DNA from: Bryobacterales bacterium
Lineage (GTDB): Bacteria > Acidobacteriota > Terriglobia > Bryobacterales > Bryobacteraceae
NCBI GenBank assembly: GCA_003167255.1
Contig: PMTR01000054.1
Span: 1 to 41,623 of the forward strand
Direction of reading: 5' to 3'
Length of the DNA stretch: 41,623 nucleotides
A program made the translations under genes and the position numbers. The notes beneath the pieces were generated by a model, which saw only the letters and a program-made list of their open reading frames with translations, was not told the DNA's origin and did not search any database. Position 1 is the stretch's first letter. Each line of letters begins with the position of its first letter. Positions 8,386 to 15,702 of the stretch are shown here, one piece after another.

Positions 8386-8506
8386 TGCGGGGCAGGCAAT
8401 CTTGCCTGCAGCCGCCTTTCAGGCGGCTTCTTCGGGCATGCCCCAGTCTTCGATCCCCGCAAGCGCCGGCTGAAAGCCGGCGGCAGCCAGGATTGGCTGC
8501 CCCACA
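8386..8506. repeat. Long nested inverted repeat between convergent genes
   Basis: Two 42-nt arms (8386-8427 and 8465-8506) are inverted copies matching at 35 of 42 positions, and each arm contains its own smaller palindromes (GCCGCC/GGCGGC, GCCGGC/GCCGGC, GGCAGGC/GCCTGC). It sits between the DUF669-like gene (plus) and cydB (minus), so the transcript from either side would fold into a large hairpin. This is a REP/BIME-like element and could act as a bidirectional terminator, although no clear T-run follows. Confidence 0.7.
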
Positions 8507-8601
8507 AGTCAGGTGCATACTCGCTATTCTGCTTGCCGCAGACCACTAGCCTATTAGCCTAGGGTTTCCTTCGCTCACACTGGCCTGCTGATTGCATCAA
8601 C

Positions 8602-9642
8602 TCAGTGCGCTCCGTCTTGCGCTTTCACCTTACCGGAGAAGTTTCGGTAGGTGTAGGTGAAATAGCCGGCGGTCAGCAGCATGCCGGGGATGAACCACAC
8701 GAGGCCGATGTTGAGGCCGTAGGGAGCGGCGGCGGCGTTGTGAACGGTCAGCGAGAAAGCCTGGTTTCCGTTTGACGGCAGCACGTAGGGATAGAGCCCG
8801 AAAGCGGCGCTGGTCAGCATCCCGAGGATAAACAGGCATGAGCACAAAAAGGCCGCGAGGCCGTTCCGCGTGCCGGTGAGGAGCCGGATGCCGATCAGTC
8901 CAACCAGCGCGCAGAGCGGGAAAACGTAACCCCACGGGCGCGCGCGGAAGCTCTCCTGCAAATGCGGCTGAATGCGGAAACTGGAGACGGTGATCAGCAC
9001 GACCCAGGCCGCCAGAAGCCACCACACACTCTTGGCCACGCGGTGCGCGCGGCGCTCCAACTCTCCTTCGGTCTTGAGCGCGACCCAGAGCGCTCCGTGC
9101 AGGGTCAGGGTTAGCAACGCGGCAACCGCAATCAGCAGGGTGTACCAATCGAGAATGCCGGTCTCTTGGCCGGCGGTGAAGTCGGTCCACAGCGGCAGGA
9201 AGAACTCGCCGGAAGCGTCGAGCGGCACGCCTCGAACCACGTTGCCGAGCGCGGCGCCGAAGAAGATGGCGAGCAGCGCGCTTGAGCCGGCGAAGACCGC
9301 GTCCCAGAGCGGTTGCCAGACCAGGCTTTGAATGTGGTTGCGGAATTCGATCGCGGTGCCCCTCAGGATCAGCAGCCAGAGCACGATCATCAACGGCAGG
9401 TAGAAGCCGCTGAAGCTCGACGCATAGAGCGCCGGGAAGGCGAAATAGAGAGTGCCGCCGGCAGCCAGCAGCCAGACTTCGTTGCCGTCCCACACGGGAC
9501 CGATGGAGCCCAGGACGATGCGGCGCTCCGTGTCGGTGCGCGCCACCAGCAGGTGAACAATGCCGGCTCCCAGATCAAAGCCATCCAGGACCACATACAT
9601 TCCGATCATGACGGCGACCAAACAGAACCAGGTGGTTTCCAT
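8602..9642 (-). CDS. cydB: Cytochrome bd-type quinol oxidase subunit II
   Basis: Membrane subunit II of the bd-type terminal oxidase, which oxidises quinol and reduces oxygen to water; it pairs with the CydA protein encoded just upstream. The 346-residue protein has the CydB opening ('VVLDGFDLGAGIVHLL'), the conserved 'GSIGPVWDGNEVWLLAAGGT' and 'FPALYASSFSGFYLPLMIVL' blocks, and about nine hydrophobic segments to the C-terminus. The length is slightly below the E. coli protein (about 379) and fits the CIO/bd-II-like branch. It begins 9 nt after the cydA stop, so the two are co-transcribed. No CydX-like small ORF was seen after it. Confidence 0.95.
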   Translation of the reverse strand: METTWFCLVAVMIGMYVVLDGFDLGAGIVHLLVARTDTERRIVLGSIGPVWDGNEVWLLAAGGTLYFAFPALYASSFSGFYLPLMIVLWLLILRGTAIEFRNHIQSLVWQPLWDAVFAGSSALLAIFFGAALGNVVRGVPLDASGEFFLPLWTDFTAGQETGILDWYTLLIAVAALLTLTLHGALWVALKTEGELERRAHRVAKSVWWLLAAWVVLITVSSFRIQPHLQESFRARPWGYVFPLCALVGLIGIRLLTGTRNGLAAFLCSCLFILGMLTSAAFGLYPYVLPSNGNQAFSLTVHNAAAAPYGLNIGLVWFIPGMLLTAGYFTYTYRNFSGKVKAQDGAH

Positions 9643-9651
9643 ATCAGAGCC

Positions 9652-10995
9652 TTAAACCGTTGCGGCGCGCGTTTCCAAAACGGGCTCCGGGCCTTCGCCG
9701 ATTGCGCGATAGACCAGGAACAGGAAGAGAATCGCGAGGATGGTGTAGATCCCCATGAAACCGATCAGCGTGAACAGGGCATTGCCGGTGGAGACGTGCG
9801 GCGAGACGCCGGCCGGGGTGCGCATGATGCCGTAAATCAGCCACGGTTGGCGGCCCACTTCGGCGGTGATCCATCCGGCGGTAGTCGCAATGTAAGGAAA
9901 CGGCAGCATCAGCATCAGGAGCCAAAGCCGGGCGGTGGAGCGGTACAGCGTGCCGCGCCAAAGACCCAGCGAAGCCAGCGCCATGACGCCAATGAGCATG
10001 GTTCCGAGCCCGACCATGATGTGATAGCTGTAATACAAGAGCGGAATATTGTCCGGCCAGCGGTCCGGCGGAAACGCGTCGAGGCCCTTCACTTCGGCTC
10101 CCCAGCGTTGATAGGTCAGAAAGCTGAGCGCATCGGGAAGGGTGAGAGGATTATCGAGGCGATGGTTTTCCAGGTCCGGTTGGCCGATGAGCGCGAGCGG
10201 GGCTCCCTGCTCGGTTTCAAACAATCCTTCCATGGCGGCCAGCGTGGGAGGTTGATGGAAGGCGATGTTCTTGCCTTGCCCGTCGCCCGTGGGGAAGGCC
10301 ATCAGAAGTGTGGAGACGGTCCCTGCGATCACGCCGAGGCGCACGAAGGTGCGGCCATAATCCTCATTCCGTTTTGTGAGCAGGTAGAACGCGCCCACCG
10401 AGGCCATCACAAAACTGCCGGTGACCACAGCCCCAATCATGTTGTGCAGGTATTGCCAGAACAGCCACGAGTTGAGCAACAGCCCGGAAAGACTCGTCAG
10501 CAGGATCTCGCCGTTCACCCCCAATTGATATCCGGTGGGGTGCTGCATCCAGGCATCGGCCGCGATGATGAAAAAGCCGGAGAGCCACGATCCGGCGAAA
10601 ACCAGGAAGGCGGCCCACCAATGAGCCTTCGGCCCTAGCCGCTTTTCGCCATAGAGCAGGACGCCCAGGAAGCTGGATTCGAGGAAAAAGGAAAACACGC
10701 CTTCCATGGCGAGAGTCTGCCCGATCACTCCGCCGGCGGCCTTGGAAAAGCGGGACCAGTTGGTGCCGAACTGAAACTCCATGGGGATGCCGGTAACGAC
10801 TCCCATGGCGAAGTTGATGGCAAAGATTTTCGCCCAGAAGCGCGCCGCACGATTGTAGTGCTGATTGCCGGTGCGCAACGCCATGGTTTTGAGGATCAGG
10901 ATCAGGAGCGCGAGGCCCATGGTCAATTGGGGAAAGAGGTAATGAAAAGTGATGGTAAAGGCAAAGTGCAGGCGGTGAACCGTTAAGGCGTCCAT
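9652..10995 (-). CDS. cydA: Cytochrome bd-type quinol oxidase subunit I
   Basis: Haem-bearing subunit I of the bd oxidase, 447 residues. The N-terminal haem-ligand helix is clear (H18 in 'TFHYLFPQLTMG'), as are the 'GVVTGIPMEFQFGTNW' block, the acidic helix 'EGVFSFFLESSFLG', the haem b558 region 'GSWLSGFFIIAADAWMQHP', and the C-terminal 'GWITAEVGRQPW' signature. The quinol loop is short, as in CIO-type enzymes that tend to be cyanide-insensitive. It lies 9 nt upstream of cydB. The start codon and first five codons fall inside a 50-bp sequence repeated at 12118-12167, and the upstream 190 nt are filled with tandem repeats, so the native promoter may be displaced. I see no strong ribosome site. 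Confidence 0.95.
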   Translation of the reverse strand: MDALTVHRLHFAFTITFHYLFPQLTMGLALLILILKTMALRTGNQHYNRAARFWAKIFAINFAMGVVTGIPMEFQFGTNWSRFSKAAGGVIGQTLAMEGVFSFFLESSFLGVLLYGEKRLGPKAHWWAAFLVFAGSWLSGFFIIAADAWMQHPTGYQLGVNGEILLTSLSGLLLNSWLFWQYLHNMIGAVVTGSFVMASVGAFYLLTKRNEDYGRTFVRLGVIAGTVSTLLMAFPTGDGQGKNIAFHQPPTLAAMEGLFETEQGAPLALIGQPDLENHRLDNPLTLPDALSFLTYQRWGAEVKGLDAFPPDRWPDNIPLLYYSYHIMVGLGTMLIGVMALASLGLWRGTLYRSTARLWLLMLMLPFPYIATTAGWITAEVGRQPWLIYGIMRTPAGVSPHVSTGNALFTLIGFMGIYTILAILFLFLVYRAIGEGPEPVLETRAATV

Positions 10996-11031
10996 GAATG
11001 GGAAGTGTCCACTTCCTATCTTGGCGCAGTC
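10982..11031. repeat. 50-bp direct repeat, copy A (covers the cydA start)
   Basis: Matches 12118-12167 at 45 of 50 positions, including a shared 23-nt block at the right end (CCACTTCC through GGCGCAGTC). It spans the first codons of cydA and its leader. Together the two copies bracket the GNAT/DUF1778 toxin-antitoxin pair. Confidence 0.8.
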
Positions 11032-11040
11032 GGGGGGTGG

Positions 11041-11154
11041 TGGACGAACACCGCTTGCTTACGCGCGCGGCTCGGATCGAGAATCGCGCAGTCAGGGGCC
11101 AATGGACGAACACCGCTTGCTCACGCGCGCGGCTCGGATCGGAATGGCGCAGTC
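11041..11154. repeat. Tandem pair of ~52-bp repeats, 62-bp period
   Basis: Two near-identical units (11041-11092 and 11103-11154) each begin TGGACGAACACCGCTTGCT, continue with ACGCGCGCGGCTCGGATC and end in GCGCAGTC. The core also occurs once at about 7790-7810. The repeats occupy the space where the cydA promoter would be expected. Confidence 0.8.
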
Positions 11155-11185
11155 TGAATGCGCCTGGACAGTGGGGTATGTAATG

Positions 11186-11707
11186 TCAGTATTTCCCGGC
11201 CTTCTTAAGCGCGGCCTGGATTGTCGCAAGCGGCAGCAGCAGAGATAACGGCGCGTCCAGCAGCGGCACAGCGCCATAGCTGGCATACCATCCTGCTACT
11301 CTTTCATTCTTGGCGTCGATGACAAGCACGACGCCGCCAACCTCCGCCGAGGCCAACAGGCAGCGTCTGCCCGCCGCAAGGAGAAGTTGCCCGCCAATTC
11401 CCTGCCCTTGCCACCTGCGATCCACAGCCAGGCGCGCCAGGCGGAAGCCCGGCACATCATGGCGTGCCAGCCCGCGCCGTATGATCTCTGTCGTCCGGGC
11501 ATAGGCAACCGAGGCGGGGCTCAGACTATAGAGGCCGAGAATGGTTTTGTTGCCGGCATCGTCAATCGCAAGGAAGGTTTTCGCACCGCCCAGCTCGTGG
11601 CTCTTGCGGGCGTAACGGCGCAAGAATTCATTCAACGATTCTTCGCCGCAGTCGAACGCTTCACGATCATGTTTCTTGCCGATCGGCTCTTCGTGCCATG
11701 GCGTCAC
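11186..11707 (-). CDS. GNAT-family acetyltransferase toxin (TacT/AtaT-like)
   Basis: A probable type II toxin that acetylates aminoacyl-tRNA and stops translation, as in known TacT/AtaT proteins; the reaction is inferred from family and context. The 173-residue protein opens with the family motif 'HDREAFDCGEESLNEFLRRYA', has the acetyl-CoA loop 'RRWQGQGIGGQLLL' (Q/R-x-x-G-x-G/A) and the typical 'NERVAGWYASYGAVPLLD' block with the Tyr used by GNAT enzymes. The start is GTG at 11707, only 2 nt after the antitoxin stop, so the pair is translationally linked. It lies on the minus strand between two 50-bp direct repeats, consistent with a mobile or exchangeable cassette. Confidence 0.85.
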   Translation of the reverse strand: MTPWHEEPIGKKHDREAFDCGEESLNEFLRRYARKSHELGGAKTFLAIDDAGNKTILGLYSLSPASVAYARTTEIIRRGLARHDVPGFRLARLAVDRRWQGQGIGGQLLLAAGRRCLLASAEVGGVVLVIDAKNERVAGWYASYGAVPLLDAPLSLLLPLATIQAALKKAGKY

Positions 11708-11709
11708 GA

Positions 11710-11988
11710 TTATGACCGCTTTGGCAACGCCCGAGCGGCTGCCCGCAGTCTTGCGTTCGGCGCAGGCGGATTCTCCAGCAGATCGAGCACCCGCAAACTA
11801 TCCCTCTCGGAGAGCTGCACATGATCCGCCTCCTTGATGACGGCCTTGGCGGCAAGCAAGGCGTGACGAAGGACAAAACCCGTCAGGTCGGTGTGGTTCA
11901 GCGCCACCGCACGCAAGAGCAGCGCTTTTTCCTCGGCGCGAATCCGCAAGGACATCCGGCTGTTGTCTTCAACCGCTATTCTCGGCAT
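11710..11988 (-). CDS. DUF1778 (TacA-like) ribbon-helix-helix antitoxin
   Basis: A 92-residue antitoxin. The N-terminal part ('RMSLRIRAEEKALLLRAVAL') fits a ribbon-helix-helix DNA-binding fold, followed by the DUF1778 helix 'TDLTGFVLRHALLAAKAVI' and a C-terminal toxin-wrapping segment ('LSERDSLRVLDLLENPPAPN'), which is the standard family layout. The frame is open to 12108, but the ATG at 11988 is preceded by GGAGGAG at good spacing and gives the usual family length. It is directly upstream of the GNAT toxin. The inverted repeat 23 nt upstream is the likely autoregulatory operator. Confidence 0.85.
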   Translation of the reverse strand: MPRIAVEDNSRMSLRIRAEEKALLLRAVALNHTDLTGFVLRHALLAAKAVIKEADHVQLSERDSLRVLDLLENPPAPNARLRAAARALPKRS

Positions 11989-12010
11989 GGCAGTGACTCC
12001 TCCATACTCC

Positions 12011-12031
12011 TGTACACATTCAAATAGTACA
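12011..12031. promoter_or_regulatory. Candidate operator of the toxin-antitoxin operon
   Basis: A perfect 5-bp inverted repeat TGTAC/GTACA with an 11-nt AT-rich spacer, in an otherwise GC-rich region, 23 nt upstream of the antitoxin ATG. On the minus strand it overlaps a TACTAT sequence that could serve as a -10 box. This is where a ribbon-helix-helix antitoxin would bind to repress its own operon; binding is inferred. Confidence 0.45.
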
Positions 12032-12117
12032 TCAAAAACAGACGGACGGCAACTTTGTGCGCATTGATTGCGTACATGAGTCAGGCTGGCGATCCGCCGG
12101 AGCTGCACCGGCGGGCA

Positions 12118-12167
12118 GTTAAGGCGACCATGATCGGGGAGTGGCCACTTCCTATCTTGGCGCAGTC
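12118..12167. repeat. 50-bp direct repeat, copy B
   Basis: Second copy of 10982-11031 (45/50 identical). On the minus strand it contains an ATG followed by codons resembling the start of cydA for about 15 nt before the similarity ends, suggesting it derives from, or duplicated, the cydA 5' end. Confidence 0.8.
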
Positions 12168-12279
12168 AGGGCTCCTTGACCTTGACCACGCGATCGGCCG
12201 CTACGTTCTCATCATGATAAGAATTCAGACCTTAAACATTTGACCTTGGCTACAATGGGAAATGATCAAAGGATGACCG

Positions 12280-14160
12280 ATGCCCATTCGCTCTGTCATT
12301 TCGATCCTGGCGCTTCTGCTGCTCGCGCTGATGTTCCTGCTGGCCGGGGGCGCCGCTCTCCGCGAGTCCGTCACCATCGATGAGGTGGCTCACATTGGCG
12401 CCGGCGTAAGCTACCTGCAAAAGCTCGATCTGCGCTACAACGAAGAGCATCCGCCCCTCGCCAAGGTGCTAGCCGCACTGCCGCTGGTGATGCGCGGAAT
12501 CCACGCCGACTACTCCGGTGTTATGTGGAGCGCCAGCCGGGACTTCTTTCCCGCTTACCTGGCGGAGTGGGTTTTCGGCGAATACGTTGTGACGCGCTGG
12601 AACAGCCCGCAGAGCACGCTCGCCTGGGCCAGACTCCCCATGCTGCTTCTCACCATCGCCCTCGGCTGGCTTGTGTTCGTCTGTGCGCGGCGCCTGGGTG
12701 GGGACTGGGGCGGGCTGCTTTGCCTGGGAGTCTATGTCAGCACCCCCGTGTTTCTTGTCTTCGGTCCCCTGGTGCTGACCGATATCGCCATTACCTTCTT
12801 CTCCCTGCTGGCACTTTTGGCGATGGCCCGGCTATGGGACCGTCCCGACCGGAAGAACACTCTCCTGATGGCCCTGGCGCTGGCCGGCGCGGTTCTCACG
12901 AAGTTCACTGCCGCAATTCTGTTCTTGGTCTTCATCGCCGTGGCGGTGAGCACGCGTTGGCGGCCCATCGCCGGCCAGCCCGCGAAACCGGACGCACGCC
13001 AGTGGCGCCGGCTGCGCTGGCGCGCCATGCGCAAAGCCACCTTGTGGGCCGCGCTGGTGGTGTACGCGGTCTACTTCCTTCTTTCCTGGAACCAGCCGCT
13101 GAATATTCCGGGCCTTGCAGGTCATGGTCCCCTGGCCGCGCTTCTGGGACGCCTGCTGATGCCGCCATGGCTTTTTCTGTGTGGATTGGCCTTCGTAGTG
13201 ATTACCGGGAACCGGGCGACCTTCATCCTCGGTCACGCCTATCCCCATGGGATCTGGTTTTACTTTCCCGTCCTGCTGGTGCTGAAATCTCCTCCCGGCT
13301 TTCTTGGCCTGCTGTTGGCGGCGCTGGCGATTGCGGGGATCGGGAAGCGGTTGCGCTGGTCCCCGGTTATTCCGGCGGCGTTTGCCACACTCTGGCGGGT
13401 GCTCTGGGTGTCGCTGGTCGTGTTTGCGGGGGTTTGCATACTGAGCCACTTCGACGTCAGCTTCCGGCATTTCACTACCCCCCTGGTCTTGTTGATTCTA
13501 ATGCTGGCGCCGCTTCCGCGGCTGCTGGGGCGGATCCGGACAGCGGCTCCAAAATGGGCGTGGGCCTCCGGCGCGCTGGTGGTATTGCTCGGCGCCAGTT
13601 GTCTGGTCACCGCCGTGCGCGCATATCCATACTACTTCCCCTATATCAACCCGCTCGCCTCGGGGCATCCCGGATACTGGCTGGTCAACGACTCGAATCT
13701 CGACTGGAACCAGGCGCTTCCGGAAGTGGAGCGATTCACCCGGCAACATGGTCTCAAGGATGTCCCTTTGGATATGTACGGGTTTTCCGATTCCACTGCC
13801 TTTGTGCCGCAGTCGAGGTTGTGGGATTGCCAGGCGCCCTCGGCTGCGGATGCCGGCCAATGGGCCGTGCTCTCCGCCAACATGATTCTCGACGGCCACA
13901 ACTGTGACTGGCTGATGCAGTACCCGTATGAACCACTGGCGGGCGGCAGCATGTTCGCCGTGCAACTTCCGGCGACGATCCCGCCGGCCGGAGCTTCGGG
14001 AGGGCCGCCACCGGTAGCGGCCCGGCGGATTTTCCTGGGGCTTCCGTTTGAGATGCGCCAGGTTTTTCAGGGGCTGGTCCGCCGCCCCGAGGACCTCCCG
14101 AAGGTTCTGGCGGACATGAGGGCAACCTGGGAGAAGCAGATGCAGGCCAAAAAGAAGTAG
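12280..14160 (+). CDS. Polytopic glycosyltransferase (ArnT/PMT-like, polyprenyl-phosphate-dependent)
   Basis: A 626-residue integral membrane protein that probably moves a sugar from a polyprenyl-phosphate carrier onto a lipid, glycan or protein acceptor on the outer face of the inner membrane. The N-terminal helix is followed by the catalytic-loop pattern of GT39/GT83 enzymes: acidic 'VTIDEVAHIGAGVSYLQ' and the 'NEEHPPLAKVLAALPL' motif. About eleven hydrophobic helices follow to residue ~450, then a C-terminal soluble part ('LVNDSNLDWNQALPEVERF') common in acidobacterial members. The start at 12280 has an AAAGGA ribosome site at 12267-12272. It stands alone on the plus strand. The acceptor and sugar are unknown. 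Confidence 0.85.
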   Translation: MPIRSVISILALLLLALMFLLAGGAALRESVTIDEVAHIGAGVSYLQKLDLRYNEEHPPLAKVLAALPLVMRGIHADYSGVMWSASRDFFPAYLAEWVFGEYVVTRWNSPQSTLAWARLPMLLLTIALGWLVFVCARRLGGDWGGLLCLGVYVSTPVFLVFGPLVLTDIAITFFSLLALLAMARLWDRPDRKNTLLMALALAGAVLTKFTAAILFLVFIAVAVSTRWRPIAGQPAKPDARQWRRLRWRAMRKATLWAALVVYAVYFLLSWNQPLNIPGLAGHGPLAALLGRLLMPPWLFLCGLAFVVITGNRATFILGHAYPHGIWFYFPVLLVLKSPPGFLGLLLAALAIAGIGKRLRWSPVIPAAFATLWRVLWVSLVVFAGVCILSHFDVSFRHFTTPLVLLILMLAPLPRLLGRIRTAAPKWAWASGALVVLLGASCLVTAVRAYPYYFPYINPLASGHPGYWLVNDSNLDWNQALPEVERFTRQHGLKDVPLDMYGFSDSTAFVPQSRLWDCQAPSAADAGQWAVLSANMILDGHNCDWLMQYPYEPLAGGSMFAVQLPATIPPAGASGGPPPVAARRIFLGLPFEMRQVFQGLVRRPEDLPKVLADMRATWEKQMQAKKK

Positions 14161-14324
14161 CTCTACCACTCCGGCAACTTAGAATTACAGCGCGAGGTGG
14201 CTGGGGCCGAAGCGCCGGACGTTCTCCAGTTTCGGATTTAGGGAACGTTTTACCGGTGAATGGGAGTAGAATAGAAGGGGATAATTCGCCCCGTCCGCTG
14301 TGACGCAGGCCAGGAGGTGATGGT

Positions 14325-15203
14325 ATGGCTTGGCTGTCCAGAATTTTAGCGCCGGTGGCTTTCTCTCCGCGCTGCCGTGGCGCCACTCAGTATGCCGAAG
14401 CGCTGGCGTGTCATTTCCACAGCGAGCTGATTTTGCTCCACGTAGTGGCGCCGCCCGTGGCCCTCTGCGCAGCACCCGAGGCAATGGCCTACTCCACAGC
14501 CGCCGAACTGACCGCGGAGAGAGTGGAGCAAAGGAAAATCGAACTTGGGACCTACTCGGGCGGCCAATGTACCGATATCCCGCTAACCCAGGAAGTGGTG
14601 GAAGGCGATCCGGCCAGAGAGATCGTCGACTATGCGCGGGACCGCGAGGTCGACCTGATCGTCATGGCGACTCATGGATACGGGCCATTCCGGCGGTTTC
14701 TTCTGGGCTCTGTGACAGCCAAGGTGCTGCACGACGCCGGGTGCCCGGTGTGGACAGGTCCCCATCTGGAAGATGCTCCGAGTTACGAGACCATCGGCTT
14801 CCGCAGCATCGTGTGCGCGATCGATCTCGCTAAAGGCAGCGGTGCGGTCCTGGAGTGGGCCGGGCGGTTCGCACGGGAATACGGCGCGGAGCTTGCCATC
14901 GTTCACGTACTTCCGGAGTCGCTCGTCCAGTGGGGCGGAGTGTACTTCGATCCGGAATGGCGCAGCCAGGCGGCGGCCACCGCGCGCGGCCAGATCGTCC
15001 GGCTACAGGAAGAACTCCAGACGGCAGGTGAGGTATTGATCGAGATCGGAGACGCGCCGGTCGAGGTAAGCGACGTGGCGTCCCGCCGCAAGGCCGATCT
15101 CCTGGTGATTGGACGCGGCCGCGAGTCCGGGTTGCTGGGGCGGCTTCGCGCGAATGCGTATGCCATTTTGCGCGAGTCGCCATGCCCGGTAGTGACGATT
15201 TGA
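14325..15203 (+). CDS. Tandem universal stress protein (two UspA domains)
   Basis: A cytoplasmic stress-related nucleotide-binding protein, 292 residues, made of two Usp domains (about 3-145 and 155-292). Domain 1 has the Usp opening 'ILAPVAFSPRCRGATQYAEA' and the ATP-binding loop 'DLIVMATHGYGPFRRFLLGS' ending in 'CPVWTG'. Domain 2 has 'SIVCAIDLAKGSGAVLEWAG' and a degenerate loop 'DLLVIGRGRESGLLGRL', ending 'SPCPVVTI'. ATP binding is more likely in domain 1. An AGGAGGTGA ribosome site lies just before the ATG at 14325. The next gene starts 9 nt after its stop, so they are probably co-transcribed. Confidence 0.92.
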   Translation: MAWLSRILAPVAFSPRCRGATQYAEALACHFHSELILLHVVAPPVALCAAPEAMAYSTAAELTAERVEQRKIELGTYSGGQCTDIPLTQEVVEGDPAREIVDYARDREVDLIVMATHGYGPFRRFLLGSVTAKVLHDAGCPVWTGPHLEDAPSYETIGFRSIVCAIDLAKGSGAVLEWAGRFAREYGAELAIVHVLPESLVQWGGVYFDPEWRSQAAATARGQIVRLQEELQTAGEVLIEIGDAPVEVSDVASRRKADLLVIGRGRESGLLGRLRANAYAILRESPCPVVTI

Positions 15204-15212
15204 GGTGCAACT

Positions 15213-15488
15213 ATGTGGGTGGTTTATTGCTTCGTGAGCTATCTGGCTTTGGCTTTGATAATCCCGGCCGGTTGGGCGCTCGTGCCCATCTGGCTGCGAG
15301 CCCGTAAGAGCAGGCACGTGTACTGTCCGGCCGCCTCGCACACCGCCATGGTGGCTCTAGACCCGTGGTACGCCGTGAGAATGCACGCCCTCGGAGATCA
15401 GGAACTTTGCGTTAAGGCTTGCTCTCAGTGGCCGCAGCGGTGCAATTGCGGCCAGGCTTGTCTGGTCCAGATCGGCGTGGCGGTTTAA
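15213..15488 (+). CDS. Small Cys-rich membrane-anchored protein, unknown function
   Basis: A 91-residue protein with one N-terminal membrane segment (about 3-28, 'YCFVSYLALALIIPAGWALV'), a basic stop-transfer stretch (RARKSR), and a C-terminal region with six Cys including 'VYCPAASHTAMVALD' and 'ACSQWPQRCNCGQACLVQIG'. Similar 'CSxWPxRxxCxxxC' tails occur in uncharacterised acidobacterial proteins; a metal- or redox-related role is possible but unproven. The GAGGTG ribosome site is placed over the stop of the preceding Usp gene, arguing for a two-gene operon. I cannot assign a function. Confidence 0.7.
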   Translation: MWVVYCFVSYLALALIIPAGWALVPIWLRARKSRHVYCPAASHTAMVALDPWYAVRMHALGDQELCVKACSQWPQRCNCGQACLVQIGVAV

Positions 15489-15702
15489 CGGTCGCTGGAA
15501 GCGGCCCGTAAGGAACCGACCTGCTGGGAAGCCGGACGAAACGTTCCAAAGCAAAAGCTGGCGCGCCCTCCGGATCAATGTGTGGGAGCTTCGCCCGCGG
15601 CTGCAGCGACGTGCAGAAGATGGCAACTTCCGGATGGCCGACCATCCGGACGGAGTTGCTAAACGCTGCGGCGTCAGGCAGGATGTGGTTTCTTGAGTCG
15701 GC

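Noticed and set aside
9313-10638. 441-codon plus-strand frame over cydB/cydA
   Set aside because: It is antisense to well-recognised CydA/CydB sequence and its His/Gln/Asp-rich translation has no family features.
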